Positions 31,481 through 42,244 of a DNA stretch of 64,000 nt are shown here, piece after piece (position 1 is the first letter of the stretch; the number at the start of each line of letters is the position of its first letter). Source of the stretch: Alphaproteobacteria bacterium (lineage in GTDB: Bacteria; Pseudomonadota; Alphaproteobacteria; Micropepsales; Micropepsaceae); assembly GCA_019247845.1 (NCBI GenBank), contig JAFBAL010000042.1:1-64000 (forward strand). Direction: 5' to 3'. Made by a program: the position numbers and the translations under genes. The notes beneath the pieces were generated by a model. The model was not told the DNA's origin and searched no databases. It saw only the letters and a program-made list of their open reading frames with translations.

Positions 31481-32315
31481 AGAGATCACGCGCCGCGCCT
31501 TCGCCGCGACCGGGCTGGTGACCGGCTTCACCATGGCCGCTGGCCCGCTCAACGCTGCGGCCATCGTCACCGACACGCACGGCCTGGTCGCTGGCGAGGT
31601 GTGCGTGACGGTCGAAGGCGGCGCCATCCCCGCCTATCGCGCTTATCCGTCGGGCAAGACGGGCAGGCCCACCGTGCTGGTGACCCAGGAGATCTTCGGC
31701 GTGCACGAGCACATCAAGGACCTGTGCCGGCGTTTCGCCAAGCTCGGCTATTACGCCATCGCGCCGTCGCTCTATGCGCGTTTCGGCGACCCCGGCAAAT
31801 ACGACATGGGCCATATCCAGGACCTGGTGACCGACATCGTCTCCAAGGTGCCCGACGACGAGGTGATGAGCGACCTGGACGCCACCGTCGCGTTTGCCAA
31901 GGCCGAACATGCCGATACGGACAAGCTCGCCATCACCGGCTTCTGCTGGGGCGGACGCGTGGTGTGGCTCTATGCGGCGCAGAATCCGGACCTGAAAGCA
32001 GGCGTGGCGTGGTACGGGCCGCTCGCCGGCAAGCCCAATACGCTGCGCCCCAAGACGGCGATCGATCTGGCGCCCGCGCTGCACGCGCCGGTGCTGGGGC
32101 TCTATGCCGGACAGGACAAGGGCATCAGCGCCGCCGACATCGACGCGATGCGCGCCGCCCTGGCCAAGGCCGGCAAGACCAATTCGCGCATCGACGTCTT
32201 CCCCGACGCGCAGCACGGCTTCAACGCCGACTATCGCGACAGCTACAACGAGAAGGACGCCAAGGACGGGTGGCAGCGCATGCTCGCCTGGTTCAAGGCG
32301 AACGGGGTGGGGTAG
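31473..32315 (+). CDS. dienelactone hydrolase family protein (Tat-like leader)
   Basis: [20 protein letters not shown] leader, [58 protein letters not shown]. Confidence 0.92.
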   Translation: MDKEITRRAFAATGLVTGFTMAAGPLNAAAIVTDTHGLVAGEVCVTVEGGAIPAYRAYPSGKTGRPTVLVTQEIFGVHEHIKDLCRRFAKLGYYAIAPSLYARFGDPGKYDMGHIQDLVTDIVSKVPDDEVMSDLDATVAFAKAEHADTDKLAITGFCWGGRVVWLYAAQNPDLKAGVAWYGPLAGKPNTLRPKTAIDLAPALHAPVLGLYAGQDKGISAADIDAMRAALAKAGKTNSRIDVFPDAQHGFNADYRDSYNEKDAKDGWQRMLAWFKANGVG

Positions 32316-32418
32316 GGGCGGCTACTTTCCAGGGGGCGCGCTCAAAAAAGGCCGAACGTTTCTGGCCGCCGGCGTATCCGCAACCTTATCCGCAAATATC
32401 CGATTCCGGCGGAACGCT

Positions 32419-33639
32419 CTACCGGACGAACACCCTGACCTCGCTGGCCGTCGCGCCCGGATCGGTCGACGAGGCGACCGCGAGCCTGGAGGCCGGCACG
32501 CCCATCTCGGTGATGGAGCGCATCACCTCCTGCGCGTGGCGCTTGGCCGAGGTCTGGGCGAGCTGCACCGCTTCGACCGTGCCGCGCGTCGGCGCCACCG
32601 CGACGACGGAGAAGCCGGCCCCGGGACGGCTCTGCAGCGCCTGGCTCAGCGCCGCATAGAGGATCTGCTGATAGTCGACGTTCGGATGGTCGAAGCGGAT
32701 CACCACCAGCGGCGTGCCGCCGGCGGCGACCTGCATCGCGCCGCCGCCGCCGCTCGACGCGGCCATCATCGGCGAGCCGAGATCGGAGCCGTAGAGCTCG
32801 CCGTTCTTGATCGCGCTGGCCAGCGTGGTGAGGTTCGCGCGCTCGTTGGCGGCATAGGCGGTCTGGCGCTGCACGTCGTCGGAGACGGTCTTGAGCTGGC
32901 GGTCGATCAGGATGATCGTCTGGTTGGTCTCGTCCTCGAGCACCGAAAGCTGGCGGTGGTCCTCGTCGACCGCGCCCGAGACGTTGAAGGTCGCGCTGAT
33001 CTGGTCGAGCACGTAATGCGCCGTCGACGAGTCGTTGGCGACGTCGGCGCCCAGCGTGTTCAGCGAATTGATGTTGATGGTGAGCTGGTCGAGCGCGGCC
33101 TGCGCGGAGTTCCACTGGGCCACCAGCTCGGGGTTGCCGCGCGTGGTGCCGACCTGCAGGCGGGCGGTGATGCGCGCCTTGGCCTCGTAATAGGCGGTCG
33201 CGTTGTCGGTCGCCTGGGCGCGGAGGCCCGACAGCCGCTGGGCGTTGGCGCCGATATGGTCCTCGAGCCCCATGACCTGGCTGCGCAGCGTCGCGATGGT
33301 GTTCGAGACGGCGGTGCCGGTATTGGCGCCCTGCTCGATCGTGACCGGGGTGATGCTCGTCCCCATCGCCGGCGCGGACGAGGACATGCTCATCGGGGCC
33401 TGGTCGGGAAGCGTGCCGGGCTCGGCCGCGGAAGCCACGCTCTGGCGCGGCGCCGGCGCCTGCGCCGGGCCGGGGCCGCCATTGTCGAGCGTGCCGGGCT
33501 CGGCCGCCGCCTGGTCTTCGGACTGGTCGCCGAACAAGGCGTTGTCGACGTCCGAACAACCCGCCAGACCCAGGCCCGCCACCACCGCAAGAGCGCCCAT
33601 GAAGCGGCTGCCCGCGCGTGTTGCCCGATATGACATCAT
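32419..33639 (-). CDS. hypothetical lipoprotein with coiled-coil region and OmpA-like C-terminus
   Basis: Lipobox VVAGLGLAGCSD; C-terminus SAKRHAQEVMRSITEMGVPASRLAVASSTDPGATASEVRVFVR resembles OmpA_C-type repeats. Confidence 0.75.
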   Translation of the reverse strand: MMSYRATRAGSRFMGALAVVAGLGLAGCSDVDNALFGDQSEDQAAAEPGTLDNGGPGPAQAPAPRQSVASAAEPGTLPDQAPMSMSSSAPAMGTSITPVTIEQGANTGTAVSNTIATLRSQVMGLEDHIGANAQRLSGLRAQATDNATAYYEAKARITARLQVGTTRGNPELVAQWNSAQAALDQLTININSLNTLGADVANDSSTAHYVLDQISATFNVSGAVDEDHRQLSVLEDETNQTIILIDRQLKTVSDDVQRQTAYAANERANLTTLASAIKNGELYGSDLGSPMMAASSGGGGAMQVAAGGTPLVVIRFDHPNVDYQQILYAALSQALQSRPGAGFSVVAVAPTRGTVEAVQLAQTSAKRHAQEVMRSITEMGVPASRLAVASSTDPGATASEVRVFVR

Positions 33640-33973
33640 ATGCCGCTCTCCGCTGTCCCTGTCCCTCGCATCCGCGCGGGATCGCACGGATGAGGCCAGC
33701 CAAATACACGCGCACAAGCCCCTCGACGCAGCCCGCGCATCTTGGCACCAGTCTTAACCAGCGAAAGCGCGCGCCACAAGGGTGCTTTCGCCTGCTTCCC
33801 CAAGAGTTTCGGGGGCTTGGCGAGGGGAGGCCGCGGCGCAGCCTCGCACGGGCGTCACATGGACGCCCCATGGCCCGCGGCTTTCGGACCCAGGCCGGAA
33901 ACTGCGCCGGCCCGCGGATTGTTGCTTGCCTTTGGCGGCTTCGATCAATAGGTTCTGCCGCCCTTGAGAAGAC

Positions 33974-34050
33974 GCACCGGTAGCTCAGCTGGATAGAGCA
34001 CCAGACTACGAATCTGGGGGTCGTGGGTTCGAATCCTGCCCGGTGCGCCA
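33974..34050 (+). tRNA. tRNA-Arg (anticodon ACG), CCA encoded
   Basis: GCACCGG acceptor pairs with CCGGTGC; TAGCTCAGCTGGATAGAGCA D-arm; CCAGA-CTACGAA-TCTGG anticodon arm; GGGTTCGAATCC T-arm; 3' GCCA. Confidence 0.97.
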
Positions 34051-34156
34051 GTCCTCTTGTTCTCCATCGCCATTGCGCCAGCGCGCCGAAAAGCCCGGCG
34101 TTCCGCGCGGTGTTGCCGGTCGATCCGTCGTGAAGGCCGCCCGCCCCGCGGCGCCG

Positions 34157-34600
34157 TTACAAGCTCGCCGGTATCGAGAAGCCGTCGCGCTCGTCGTCCC
34201 ATGCGAGCGCGGCGATGCGCCAGCCGCCGGCGGCGCGAACGAGCTGGAAGACCTTGACGCCTCTGCCTTCGAACCGCTCACCCATCATCGTCCCGGATTT
34301 GCGGTAGAGGCTGATGCGTTGCGCGATACTGCCGACGATATCCGTGCGGGATTCGGTTTCCTCTTCCCGAAAGTCGACGAGGTTGCCGTCCGTGAGCAGC
34401 TTGGCGCGCGGCTCGATGAACGAGTGCACCGCGTAAGTCTCGAGCCCGGCGACCGCCTTTGAAATCACCGCCGATTCCAGGAACAGCCCCGCCAGCCCTT
34501 CCGTGTCGGGAACGATGCCGCCGGCATTGGTGAAGGCATCGAAGAAGCGTCGAACCAGCACATCGATAGCGGCGCGGTCTTCCGGGTTGCCGTCCAGCAT
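34157..34600 (-). CDS. SnoaL/NTF2-like protein
   Basis: DRAAIDVLVRRFFDAFTNAGG...GRGVKVFQLVRAAGGWRIAALAWDDERDG. Confidence 0.75.
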   Translation of the reverse strand: MLDGNPEDRAAIDVLVRRFFDAFTNAGGIVPDTEGLAGLFLESAVISKAVAGLETYAVHSFIEPRAKLLTDGNLVDFREEETESRTDIVGSIAQRISLYRKSGTMMGERFEGRGVKVFQLVRAAGGWRIAALAWDDERDGFSIPASL

Positions 34601-34732
34601 TGCAGATCTCCGATCCCGTCCGAGGTGAAACCATGCGCCGCGCGGTCGCGGTCCTTTGAAGTCGCGCGGTCGCGGTACTTTGGAGTACGGCCGGCCATTG
34701 CGGAACAAGGCCGTTCCCACGCAAACGGCGCG

Positions 34733-37700
34733 TCACACCGCTTCGAGCATTTCGCGCACCTTGCCCGCAAGCGACGACATCGCGAAGGGCTTGGCCAGGA
34801 TCTCCATGCCGGGGTCCAGATGGCCGTTGCCCACGGCGGCGTTCTCGGCATAGCCGGTGATGAAGAGGATCTTCAGATCCGGCCTGAGCGCGCGCGCCGC
34901 GTCCGCCAGCTGCCGTCCGTTCATCCCGCCGGGCAGGCCGACATCGCTGATCATCAGGTCGATGCGCTGGCGGCTCTCGAGAATGCGCATCGCCGCCGGC
35001 CCGTCCACCGCTTCCAGGATGTGGTAGTAGCTCTCCGAAAGCACCTCGGCGATCAGCATGCGCACGGTCGGCTCGTCGTCGACGACCAGCACCGTCTCGC
35101 CGAAGCCGCGCTCGACCAGCTCGCTCGGCCGCTCGGCATCTTCCTCCACCTCGCCCATGTGGCGCGGGAAATAGAGGCACATGGTCGTGCCTTTGCCTAC
35201 TTCCGAATAGATGCGCACCTGTCCGCCCGACTGGCGCACGAAGCCGTAGATCATCGAAAGGCCCAGCCCCGTGCCGCGGCCCAGGGGCTTGGTGGTGAAG
35301 AACGGATCGAAGGCGCGCGCGATCACCTCGGGCGTCATGCCGGTGCCGCTGTCGGTCACGCAGAGCGAGACGTATTGCCCCGGCGGGATGTCGCGCTCGC
35401 GCGCGGTGCGGTCGTCGAGCCACTTGTTCGCCGTCTCGATCGTCAGCTTGCCGCCTTCGGGCATCGCGTCGCGCGCGTTGATGCACAGGTTGAGCAGCGA
35501 ATTCTCGAGCTGCGAGGGATCGACGCGGATCGGCCAAAGTCCCGCGGCGCCCACCACCTCGACCGAGACGTTGGGTCCCATGGTGCGGCGGACCAGGTCC
35601 TCCATCCCGCCGATCAGCCGGTTGGCGTCGGTCGGCCTCGGATCGAGCGTCTGGCGCCGCGAGAAGGCGAGCAGGCGGTGGGTCAGCGCCGCCGCGCGGT
35701 TGGCCGAATCCAGCGCCGCCTTGATGAAGCGGTCGGCCTCTTCCGGCCGCCCCGCATTGATGCGGTGATGCACGCGGTCGAGCGCGCCGGTGATGCCCTG
35801 CAGAAGGTTGTTGAAGTCGTGGGCGAGCCCGCCGGTGAGCTGGCCCACCGCCTCCATCTTCTGCGCCTGGTGCAGCGCCTCTTCCGCCTTCTGAAGCTGG
35901 CTGGTGCGCTCCGCGACGCGCTGCTCCAGCACCGTATTGATGTCCGCAAGCGCGGCGGCGACCTCCTTCTGGTCCTGGATGTCGGTGTTGGTGCCGATCC
36001 AGCGGCCGACGGTCCCGTCCGAATTCACGATCGGCGCCGCGCGCCCGATGTGCCAGCGCCAGCGCCCGTCGCGACGGCGGATGCGGAATTCCGCCTCGTA
36101 GTCCGTCCCGTCCGCGACGGCTTGCCTCCAGCGCGGCATCGACACCGGCAGATCCTCGGGGTGGATCACGGCGGTCCAGCCTTCGCCGTCGAGCGAGCCT
36201 TGCGGCATGCCGGTATAGGCATAGACCTGGTCGTTGAACCAATCGAGCCTGCCGTGGGCGTCGGCCGTCCACACATGGCTCGGCATGGCCTGGGCCATGG
36301 TGCGGAACTGCGCCTCGCTCGCGCGCAGCCGTTCCTGCACTTCCTTCTGCGCCGAGATGTCCAGCACGGTACCGATGAAGCGCGTCGCCACGCGGCCTTC
36401 GAAGAACGCGTTTCCGGTCGCGGCCACCCAGCGCTCCACGCCGTCGCCGATGCCGACGACGCGGTATTCGGTGTCCATGGCGCGCGGGCCGTCCGGATCG
36501 ATGGCTTCGGCCACCACGCGGTCCATCCTCTCGCGATCGTCGGGATGCACGCCGGCGAGAAAGACCGCATAGGTGATCTCCGCCTCCGGCGGCAGCCCGA
36601 ACAGCGCCTTGCAGCGGTCGTCCCAGGAGAGCCTGCCGCTCACCGGATCGAAATCGAACGTGCCGATCTGCGCCGCGTCCGTCGCCAGGCGCAGCCGGTC
36701 GGCGCTGTCGCGCCGCGCGGCTTCGTCGCGCACCCGCTCGATATGCGCCCAGGACCGCTCGGTCACCTCGCGGATCAGCGCAAGCTCGACCGCGCTCCAG
36801 ACATGCGGCGCCTTGTGATGGATCGCCATCAGCGCGGTCAGCCGGCCGCCCTTCACCAGCGGCATGCAGATCGTCGCGCCGATGCCGATGGCCTGGAAGG
36901 TCGCCGCCTCCTCGGGCGCGAGCTCGGCCAGGTTGTCGTTCACGATCAACGGCCGTCCGGCGCCGAGCTCGGCGACCGCCTTGCGGCCGAAATCGGCCAG
37001 GCTGTAGTGGCCGACGATGCTCTGCGATCCCGGCGCCGCCCAATCGCCGCGGATGGTGAAGCCGTCCTGGTCGGGATCCATGTCCGCATAGGCGCAGACC
37101 GACACGCCCAGATGCTCGCCCGTCATGCGCGTGGTGACGGCAAGGATGGCGTCGGCGTCGTGGCTCTTCGCGGCTTCCCTGCCGAGCGAATCGAGGAAGG
37201 CGAGCCGGTCGGCATTCTCGCGCACGGCCGCGGCGGCGCCTTCGCTTTCGGTGACGTCGGTTCCTTCGACGAAGATGCCGGTCACCGTTCCGGCGGCGTT
37301 GCGCACCGGTTGATAGATGAAGTCGAGCAGCCGCCGTTCGGGGGCCGCCCCCGGCGTGCGTTGCAGGACGACGGGCAGCGCGTGGCCGCGATAGGCCTCG
37401 CCCGTCCGATAGACCTCGTCCAGCAGCTCGTAGAAGCCCTGGCCGACCAGCTCGGGCAAGGCGTCGCGCACGTTGCGGCCGATCACGTCGCGATGCGCGA
37501 TCAGCTGCTGATAGGCGCCGTTGGTGAGAGCATAGACGTGGTCCGGCCCGTCGAGACGCGCCATGAAGCTCGGCGCGTCCTGGAACATCTGCGCCAGGCG
37601 CTCGCTCTGCGCCTTGGCGTCCTGACGCGCCAGCACGCGCTCGGTTGTCTCGACCACCACGGCGATGACGCCGCCGGGCCTGCCGTCCTCGGCGATCACG

Positions 37701-38119
37701 GGCGAATAGAACAGATCCATCCAGCCGCGCTCGGGCGTGCCGCGGCGGTTGAGGACCAGCTCGAAGTCCTTGTATTCCAGCGTGCCGCCCGCCATGCCGA
37801 CGGCCATCACCTCGCTGTTGAGATCGGCGGCTTCCGGCCATGCATCGAGCACCGGCATGCCCAGAAGGCCGGGATGGCGGTTGCCGGCGAAGACGCCATA
37901 GGCGTCGTTGTAGAGCATGATGCCCGGCGCGCCCCACAGCAGCACCAGCGGCACCGGCGAATGCAGCATCAGTCCGATGGTGGTCTTCAGGCTGACCGGC
38001 CAGTCCGCGGGCGGGCCCAGGGTGGCGGACCAGTCATGAGCGCGAATGAGCCGCGCCATCTCGCTCGTTCCGGCGAGAAAAGCCTGCGCGGGCGCGCTTG
38101 CATCGGTCTTGTTCGTCAC
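34733..38119 (-). CDS. hybrid sensor histidine kinase/response regulator with multiple PAS and a GAF domain
   Basis: PAS-like segments, GAF-like region ([16 protein letters not shown]...[18 protein letters not shown]), H-box [20 protein letters not shown], HATPase, C-terminal receiver [18 protein letters not shown]...[15 protein letters not shown]. Confidence 0.94.
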   Translation of the reverse strand: MTNKTDASAPAQAFLAGTSEMARLIRAHDWSATLGPPADWPVSLKTTIGLMLHSPVPLVLLWGAPGIMLYNDAYGVFAGNRHPGLLGMPVLDAWPEAADLNSEVMAVGMAGGTLEYKDFELVLNRRGTPERGWMDLFYSPVIAEDGRPGGVIAVVVETTERVLARQDAKAQSERLAQMFQDAPSFMARLDGPDHVYALTNGAYQQLIAHRDVIGRNVRDALPELVGQGFYELLDEVYRTGEAYRGHALPVVLQRTPGAAPERRLLDFIYQPVRNAAGTVTGIFVEGTDVTESEGAAAAVRENADRLAFLDSLGREAAKSHDADAILAVTTRMTGEHLGVSVCAYADMDPDQDGFTIRGDWAAPGSQSIVGHYSLADFGRKAVAELGAGRPLIVNDNLAELAPEEAATFQAIGIGATICMPLVKGGRLTALMAIHHKAPHVWSAVELALIREVTERSWAHIERVRDEAARRDSADRLRLATDAAQIGTFDFDPVSGRLSWDDRCKALFGLPPEAEITYAVFLAGVHPDDRERMDRVVAEAIDPDGPRAMDTEYRVVGIGDGVERWVAATGNAFFEGRVATRFIGTVLDISAQKEVQERLRASEAQFRTMAQAMPSHVWTADAHGRLDWFNDQVYAYTGMPQGSLDGEGWTAVIHPEDLPVSMPRWRQAVADGTDYEAEFRIRRRDGRWRWHIGRAAPIVNSDGTVGRWIGTNTDIQDQKEVAAALADINTVLEQRVAERTSQLQKAEEALHQAQKMEAVGQLTGGLAHDFNNLLQGITGALDRVHHRINAGRPEEADRFIKAALDSANRAAALTHRLLAFSRRQTLDPRPTDANRLIGGMEDLVRRTMGPNVSVEVVGAAGLWPIRVDPSQLENSLLNLCINARDAMPEGGKLTIETANKWLDDRTARERDIPPGQYVSLCVTDSGTGMTPEVIARAFDPFFTTKPLGRGTGLGLSMIYGFVRQSGGQVRIYSEVGKGTTMCLYFPRHMGEVEEDAERPSELVERGFGETVLVVDDEPTVRMLIAEVLSESYYHILEAVDGPAAMRILESRQRIDLMISDVGLPGGMNGRQLADAARALRPDLKILFITGYAENAAVGNGHLDPGMEILAKPFAMSSLAGKVREMLEAV

Positions 38120-38233
38120 TCGTCCCCCATCGCTGCGGTCCCAACGCGGCGCGGGAGGATTCAGTTCCGTCTACGGCCGGGCCGCCGGAACGAAAGCGGA
38201 ATATGCTGCCGCAGCGGAATGGCGCGGCGCGGC

Positions 38234-38267
38234 AAAAAAATGGCTCCGGCGGGGAAACGCCGGAGCC
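38234..38267 (-). terminator. rho-independent terminator of the PstS-like gene
   Basis: Perfect 10-bp stem GGCTCCGGCG-GGGAAA-CGCCGGAGCC (38242-38267) followed on the minus strand by T7; 34 bp past the stop codon. Confidence 0.88.
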
Positions 38268-38300
38268 GAGTGAGAGAGCTTTGAGTGCGATCGGCCGGGA

Positions 38301-40043
38301 TCAGCCGCCGTTCACGCCGGTGCAGACGCCCGCGCCCGACTTGTCGATCGTCAGGTTGAGGCCCGAGCCGTTGGTGAGGAAGGTCTCGTTGATCGCCGTG
38401 CGCCACGAGGTCGGCAGCGAGGCCAGACCGTTCTTGGTGAGGAGGCCATCCGGAACTTCCTGCACGACGTCGTTCTTGATGTACCAGGTGAAGAACTTCT
38501 TCACGGTGCTGGCCACCTTGGCGTTGTGGTAGCAGGTGTAGAGCAGGACGTTGGTCGTGCCCACGACCGGATAGGCGGTCTTGCCCGTCGGCGCCGCCAG
38601 CAGCGACGTCTTGGAGACCGGCTCGACCCAGTCATAGGGATGGGCGCGGCAATGGGCCGAGGCGTTGGCGCAGCCCGAGCCGTCGTACTTGCCGTTGGCG
38701 TTGCTCTGCGGCGGGGCGATCGAGCCGAACGCCGAGGCGGCGTTGGCGCCGGTCGCGGCGACCCACTTGTTCGACTCGTTCTTCAGGTCGGCCGAGTTCA
38801 GGTTGAAGGCGTTGGTGCCGTTGATCTCGTTCGCCGGGGCGACGAAGTCGGCGCCGATATAGGCCATGTTGCCCTGCTTCAGCGTCTGGCCGGCGCCCGG
38901 GATCGCCGTGAAGGCGACGTACTTGGCGAGGTTGCCGCTGCCCGTGGCCAGCGTGAACTTGCCGACCACGACGCCGGTGGCGTTCGTGCCATCAAAGGTG
39001 CCGCCCTGCAGGCTCACCGGCAGCGTGGTCGCGCCGTCGGCGTACTGGTTGTTCGGCAGGTTGATGCCCGTGGTGCCGCAGACGCGCGCCAGGTGGCGGG
39101 TGAAGATCGAGGTCGTGCCCGAGCTGTCGCCGCGGCCCGCGATCTGGAGCGTCACGCCGTTGTTGTTCCAGTCCGACGGATCGGGATCGGTCGGATCCAT
39201 CAGCGAGGTGCCGCCGTTCAGCGCCTTCAGGCGGCTGTCGTTCCAGTTGGTGATCGGGTTGCCCGCCGCGATGCCGTTGAAGATGGTGCAATAGGCGGTC
39301 TTGTCGAGGCGCAGGCCGCCGCTGCCGTCGGCATGGGCGAACTTGATGTTGAAGTGGTACGACGTCGTCGTCGTGCCGTCGGCGCTGGTGACCTTCTTGT
39401 AGGTCGGGTCATAGGCGAAGGCGATCGGGTCGACGGACACCGGGAACTGGACCAGCGCGCCGTAGCTCTGCGCCGGGTTCGGATAGGTGGTCGGCGGATG
39501 CGCGGTTTCGCCCGGCGCCACGACGCACACGTTCTGCTCCTTCACGGTGCAGGTGTTGGTCGGGCCCTGGTCGTCGTTGCCGTTGTTGTAGAAGCCGACG
39601 TCGGTGGAGCTCAGGCCCGCATCCGACATGCCGAAGCTGATCGCTGGCATGTCCTGCTCGCCGCCGGTGTTGGGATCGATGTCGCCATAGCCGTTCGGCG
39701 CGGTCGACGAGGGGTCGTGGCTGAAGATGCCGGCGATGCCGACGCCCGACGAGGCCGAATCGTAGAACAGCGAAGCGTTGGTGACGACGTGCTCGCTCGC
39801 GCAATCCTGCGGCGTGCCCTTGGTGCCGGTGTAGTTGAAGGGATTGATCGTCTTCAGCGACAGCGGCGAACGGATGATCAGCTGCTGCGGGTTGCCGTAG
39901 CAGTTGAACGCCTGGACCATGTACACCGAGATCAGCGACGAGCCGCCGCCATAGACCTTGGTGGCGGCCGCCTGCGCGCCGGTGGTGGCGCCGACGGCGA
40001 GCGCGCAGGCTCCCGACAGCAGCATCAGTTTCATCTTGGACAT
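38301..40043 (-). CDS. PstS-like phosphate/substrate-binding periplasmic protein
   Basis: Signal peptide MKLMLLSGACALAVGATTGAQA; TKVYGGGSSLISVYMVQAF, NWNDSRLKALNGG, GRGDSSGTTSIFTRHLA, YPVVGTTNVLLYT match PBP-like_2/PstS-type motifs. Confidence 0.82.
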   Translation of the reverse strand: MSKMKLMLLSGACALAVGATTGAQAAATKVYGGGSSLISVYMVQAFNCYGNPQQLIIRSPLSLKTINPFNYTGTKGTPQDCASEHVVTNASLFYDSASSGVGIAGIFSHDPSSTAPNGYGDIDPNTGGEQDMPAISFGMSDAGLSSTDVGFYNNGNDDQGPTNTCTVKEQNVCVVAPGETAHPPTTYPNPAQSYGALVQFPVSVDPIAFAYDPTYKKVTSADGTTTTSYHFNIKFAHADGSGGLRLDKTAYCTIFNGIAAGNPITNWNDSRLKALNGGTSLMDPTDPDPSDWNNNGVTLQIAGRGDSSGTTSIFTRHLARVCGTTGINLPNNQYADGATTLPVSLQGGTFDGTNATGVVVGKFTLATGSGNLAKYVAFTAIPGAGQTLKQGNMAYIGADFVAPANEINGTNAFNLNSADLKNESNKWVAATGANAASAFGSIAPPQSNANGKYDGSGCANASAHCRAHPYDWVEPVSKTSLLAAPTGKTAYPVVGTTNVLLYTCYHNAKVASTVKKFFTWYIKNDVVQEVPDGLLTKNGLASLPTSWRTAINETFLTNGSGLNLTIDKSGAGVCTGVNGG

Positions 40044-40341
40044 CGAGTCTTTCTCCGGTTTCACGAAATGCCACCGCGGCCTCAGGCGCCGCGCGGCAGG
40101 AGCTATAGAGACGATGGAAGATGAGTCGCAATATAGGCGGAAACGATTTCAAGAAAAATTCATTAATCCAAATATAGTCCATGTATAAGCGAAAAAGAAT
40201 CGCCCTCCTTGCCTCGAATACGATTGTATTCGCGGCCGCAACGGGCTCGCAAAGGGTTGCGTCGCGGAACGCGGACGCCGCCTGAAAAATTCTGTCGGAT
40301 ATTTTTCCCCACCCGAACGCGGCGAGTGAAGCCGATGCGCA

Positions 40342-40534
40342 TGTCACTGCGGCGTCAGTAATGTGACGGCGACGATTTTTCCTGTGAATCGCGATGTCGC
40401 GCGAACGTCGCAAAACCGTCATCGAGCGCGCTAGCAAACCTCGATGACGTTGCGATGAAGCTTGTGTGACGCACGCTGCGTCATGCGCGTTTTGATTCTT
40501 CGTGTGACGTGTTTGCTTGATTGTTGGTGTCACA
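40342..40534. promoter_or_regulatory. divergent intergenic region with repeated TGTGAC/GTCACA motifs (candidate PHO-box-like or other regulator sites)
   Basis: TGTCAC at 40342, TGTGAC at 40362, 40465 and 40503, TGTCACA at 40528; perfect inverted repeat TGACGCA-CGC-TGCGTCA at 40467-40483. Confidence 0.5.
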
Positions 40535-40562
40535 TAAATCCGATAGGCGTCAGGCGCGGCCG

Positions 40563-42242
40563 ATGTCGTTTGCGGGCCGACGTTTGGGGGCCTTAGTGCT
40601 TTGCCGGGAAAGACGTTTTGCGCACGCTGCGCGCGCGGGCTTCATGCTCGCGCTGCTCGCGCCCGCGATCGCGTCCGCGGCGCAGCAGCCCGCGGTCGAG
40701 CCGCGCTTCAACATCGACGCCTATGACGTCGACGGCAATACGCTGCTCGATCAGGAGACCGTCGAGACCGCGGTCTATCCCTTCATGGGCCCCGACAGGA
40801 AACGCCAGGACGTCGCCGACGCGCGCGACGCGCTGCAGAAGGCCTATCGCGACAAGGGCTACGCGTCCGTCGTCGTCGACGTGCCGCAGCAGGACGCGCG
40901 CACCGGCATCGTCAAGCTGCACGTGATCGAGGTGCCGCTGGGGCGGCTGCGCGTCGTGGGCTCGCAATACAATCTGCCCAGCCGCATCAAGGAGCAGGTG
41001 CCGTCGCTCGCCGAGGGCAAGGTGCCGAACTTCACCCAGGTCCAGGCCGAGCTCGCCGACGCCAACCGCCTGCCCGAGCGCCAGATCACGCCGGTGGAAA
41101 AGAAGGGCCGCGAGCCCGGCACCATCGACGTCGACCTCAAGGTCAAGGACACGCTGCCGCTGCATGCCTCGACCGCGATCAACAACGATCATGCGCAGAA
41201 CACCGCCGAGCTGCGCTCGATCACCAACGTCTCCTACGGCAATCTCTGGCAGCTCGGCCACAGCATCTCCGCCACCGCGATCCTGGCGCCGGAGAACCTC
41301 GACAATGCCGAGGTCTTCGTCGGCTCCTACGGCATCCCGATCTGGAGCACGCCCTGGACGCTGAACGTCTCGGGCACCTATTCCAATTCCAACGTGCAGG
41401 CGGTGGCCGGCACCGGCGTCTTCGGCAAGGGCTTCACCTTCGGCGCTTCGGGCCTTCTGCAGCTGCCGCCCTGGGGCGACTTGGCGCAGAGCGTCTCGGC
41501 CGGCCTCACCTTCAAGCACAACGTCAACGACGTCGGCTTCTTCGTCGCGCCGGGCGAGGGCTGCAACCTGGTCGACGGTCACGGCAATGCCGGGCCGCGC
41601 AGCTGCGCGGAATACATCCCGCTCACCTTCGACTATCAGGTGACCAAGCAGACGAAATCGGCCAGCCTGACCGGCACCGCCACGCTCACGCTCGGCATGC
41701 GCGGGCTGGGCAGCGGCATCCGCGCGATCCAGACCAACCGCGCCTTCGCGCGCGGCAACTTCACCAAGTTCAATCTCGACGCCACCTATACCCGCTCGCT
41801 GCCCTGGGACATGTCGCTGGTGAGCTACCTGTCGGGCCAGGTGACCGACCAGCCGCTGCTGGCGAACGAGCAGTTCTCGGCCGGCGGCCTCACCACCTTG
41901 CGCGGCTATCTGCAGTCCGAGGCGCTCGGCGACGACGGCATCCTGGCGTCGTTCACGCTGAACGGGCCGTCGCTGGCGCCGACGATGAGCGAGCTGTTCG
42001 GGCAGGGCGTCGTCGACGACTGGCGCCTCTTCCTCTTCTCGGACAATGCGGTCGCCTGGATGCTCGACCGCCTGCCCGAGCAGCGCAGCGTCTTTCCGCT
42101 CGCCAGCATCGGCGTCGGCAGCAAGATCGAGCTGTTCTCCCACATCTCGGGCAACGTCGTGATGGGCATGCCGATGCGAAACGGCGTCGCGACCAAAGCC
42201 TGGCATCCCACGGTCCAATTCAGCGCGAGCACGGAGTTTTGA
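40563..42242 (+). CDS. ShlB/FhaC/HecB-type two-partner-secretion outer-membrane transporter (TpsB)
   Basis: Signal peptide; POTRA-like FNIDAYDVDGNTLLDQETVETAVYPFMGPDRKRQDVADARDALQKAYRDKGYASVVVDVPQQ; beta-barrel with QFSAGGLTTLRGYLQSEALGDDG motif. Confidence 0.93.
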   Translation: MSFAGRRLGALVLCRERRFAHAARAGFMLALLAPAIASAAQQPAVEPRFNIDAYDVDGNTLLDQETVETAVYPFMGPDRKRQDVADARDALQKAYRDKGYASVVVDVPQQDARTGIVKLHVIEVPLGRLRVVGSQYNLPSRIKEQVPSLAEGKVPNFTQVQAELADANRLPERQITPVEKKGREPGTIDVDLKVKDTLPLHASTAINNDHAQNTAELRSITNVSYGNLWQLGHSISATAILAPENLDNAEVFVGSYGIPIWSTPWTLNVSGTYSNSNVQAVAGTGVFGKGFTFGASGLLQLPPWGDLAQSVSAGLTFKHNVNDVGFFVAPGEGCNLVDGHGNAGPRSCAEYIPLTFDYQVTKQTKSASLTGTATLTLGMRGLGSGIRAIQTNRAFARGNFTKFNLDATYTRSLPWDMSLVSYLSGQVTDQPLLANEQFSAGGLTTLRGYLQSEALGDDGILASFTLNGPSLAPTMSELFGQGVVDDWRLFLFSDNAVAWMLDRLPEQRSVFPLASIGVGSKIELFSHISGNVVMGMPMRNGVATKAWHPTVQFSASTEF

Positions 42243-42244
42243 GC

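Noticed and set aside
33974-34150. tRNA-Arg as a genomic-island attachment site
   Set aside because: No integrase and no direct repeat of the tRNA 3' end seen downstream; flanking genes look chromosomal
34625-38284. 1219-aa plus-strand ORF opposite the hybrid histidine kinase (and similar long shadow ORFs such as 41906-45145, 47437-48846 and 20957-23815)
   Set aside because: Shadow frames of real genes with no recognisable domain; the opposite frames encode clear protein families
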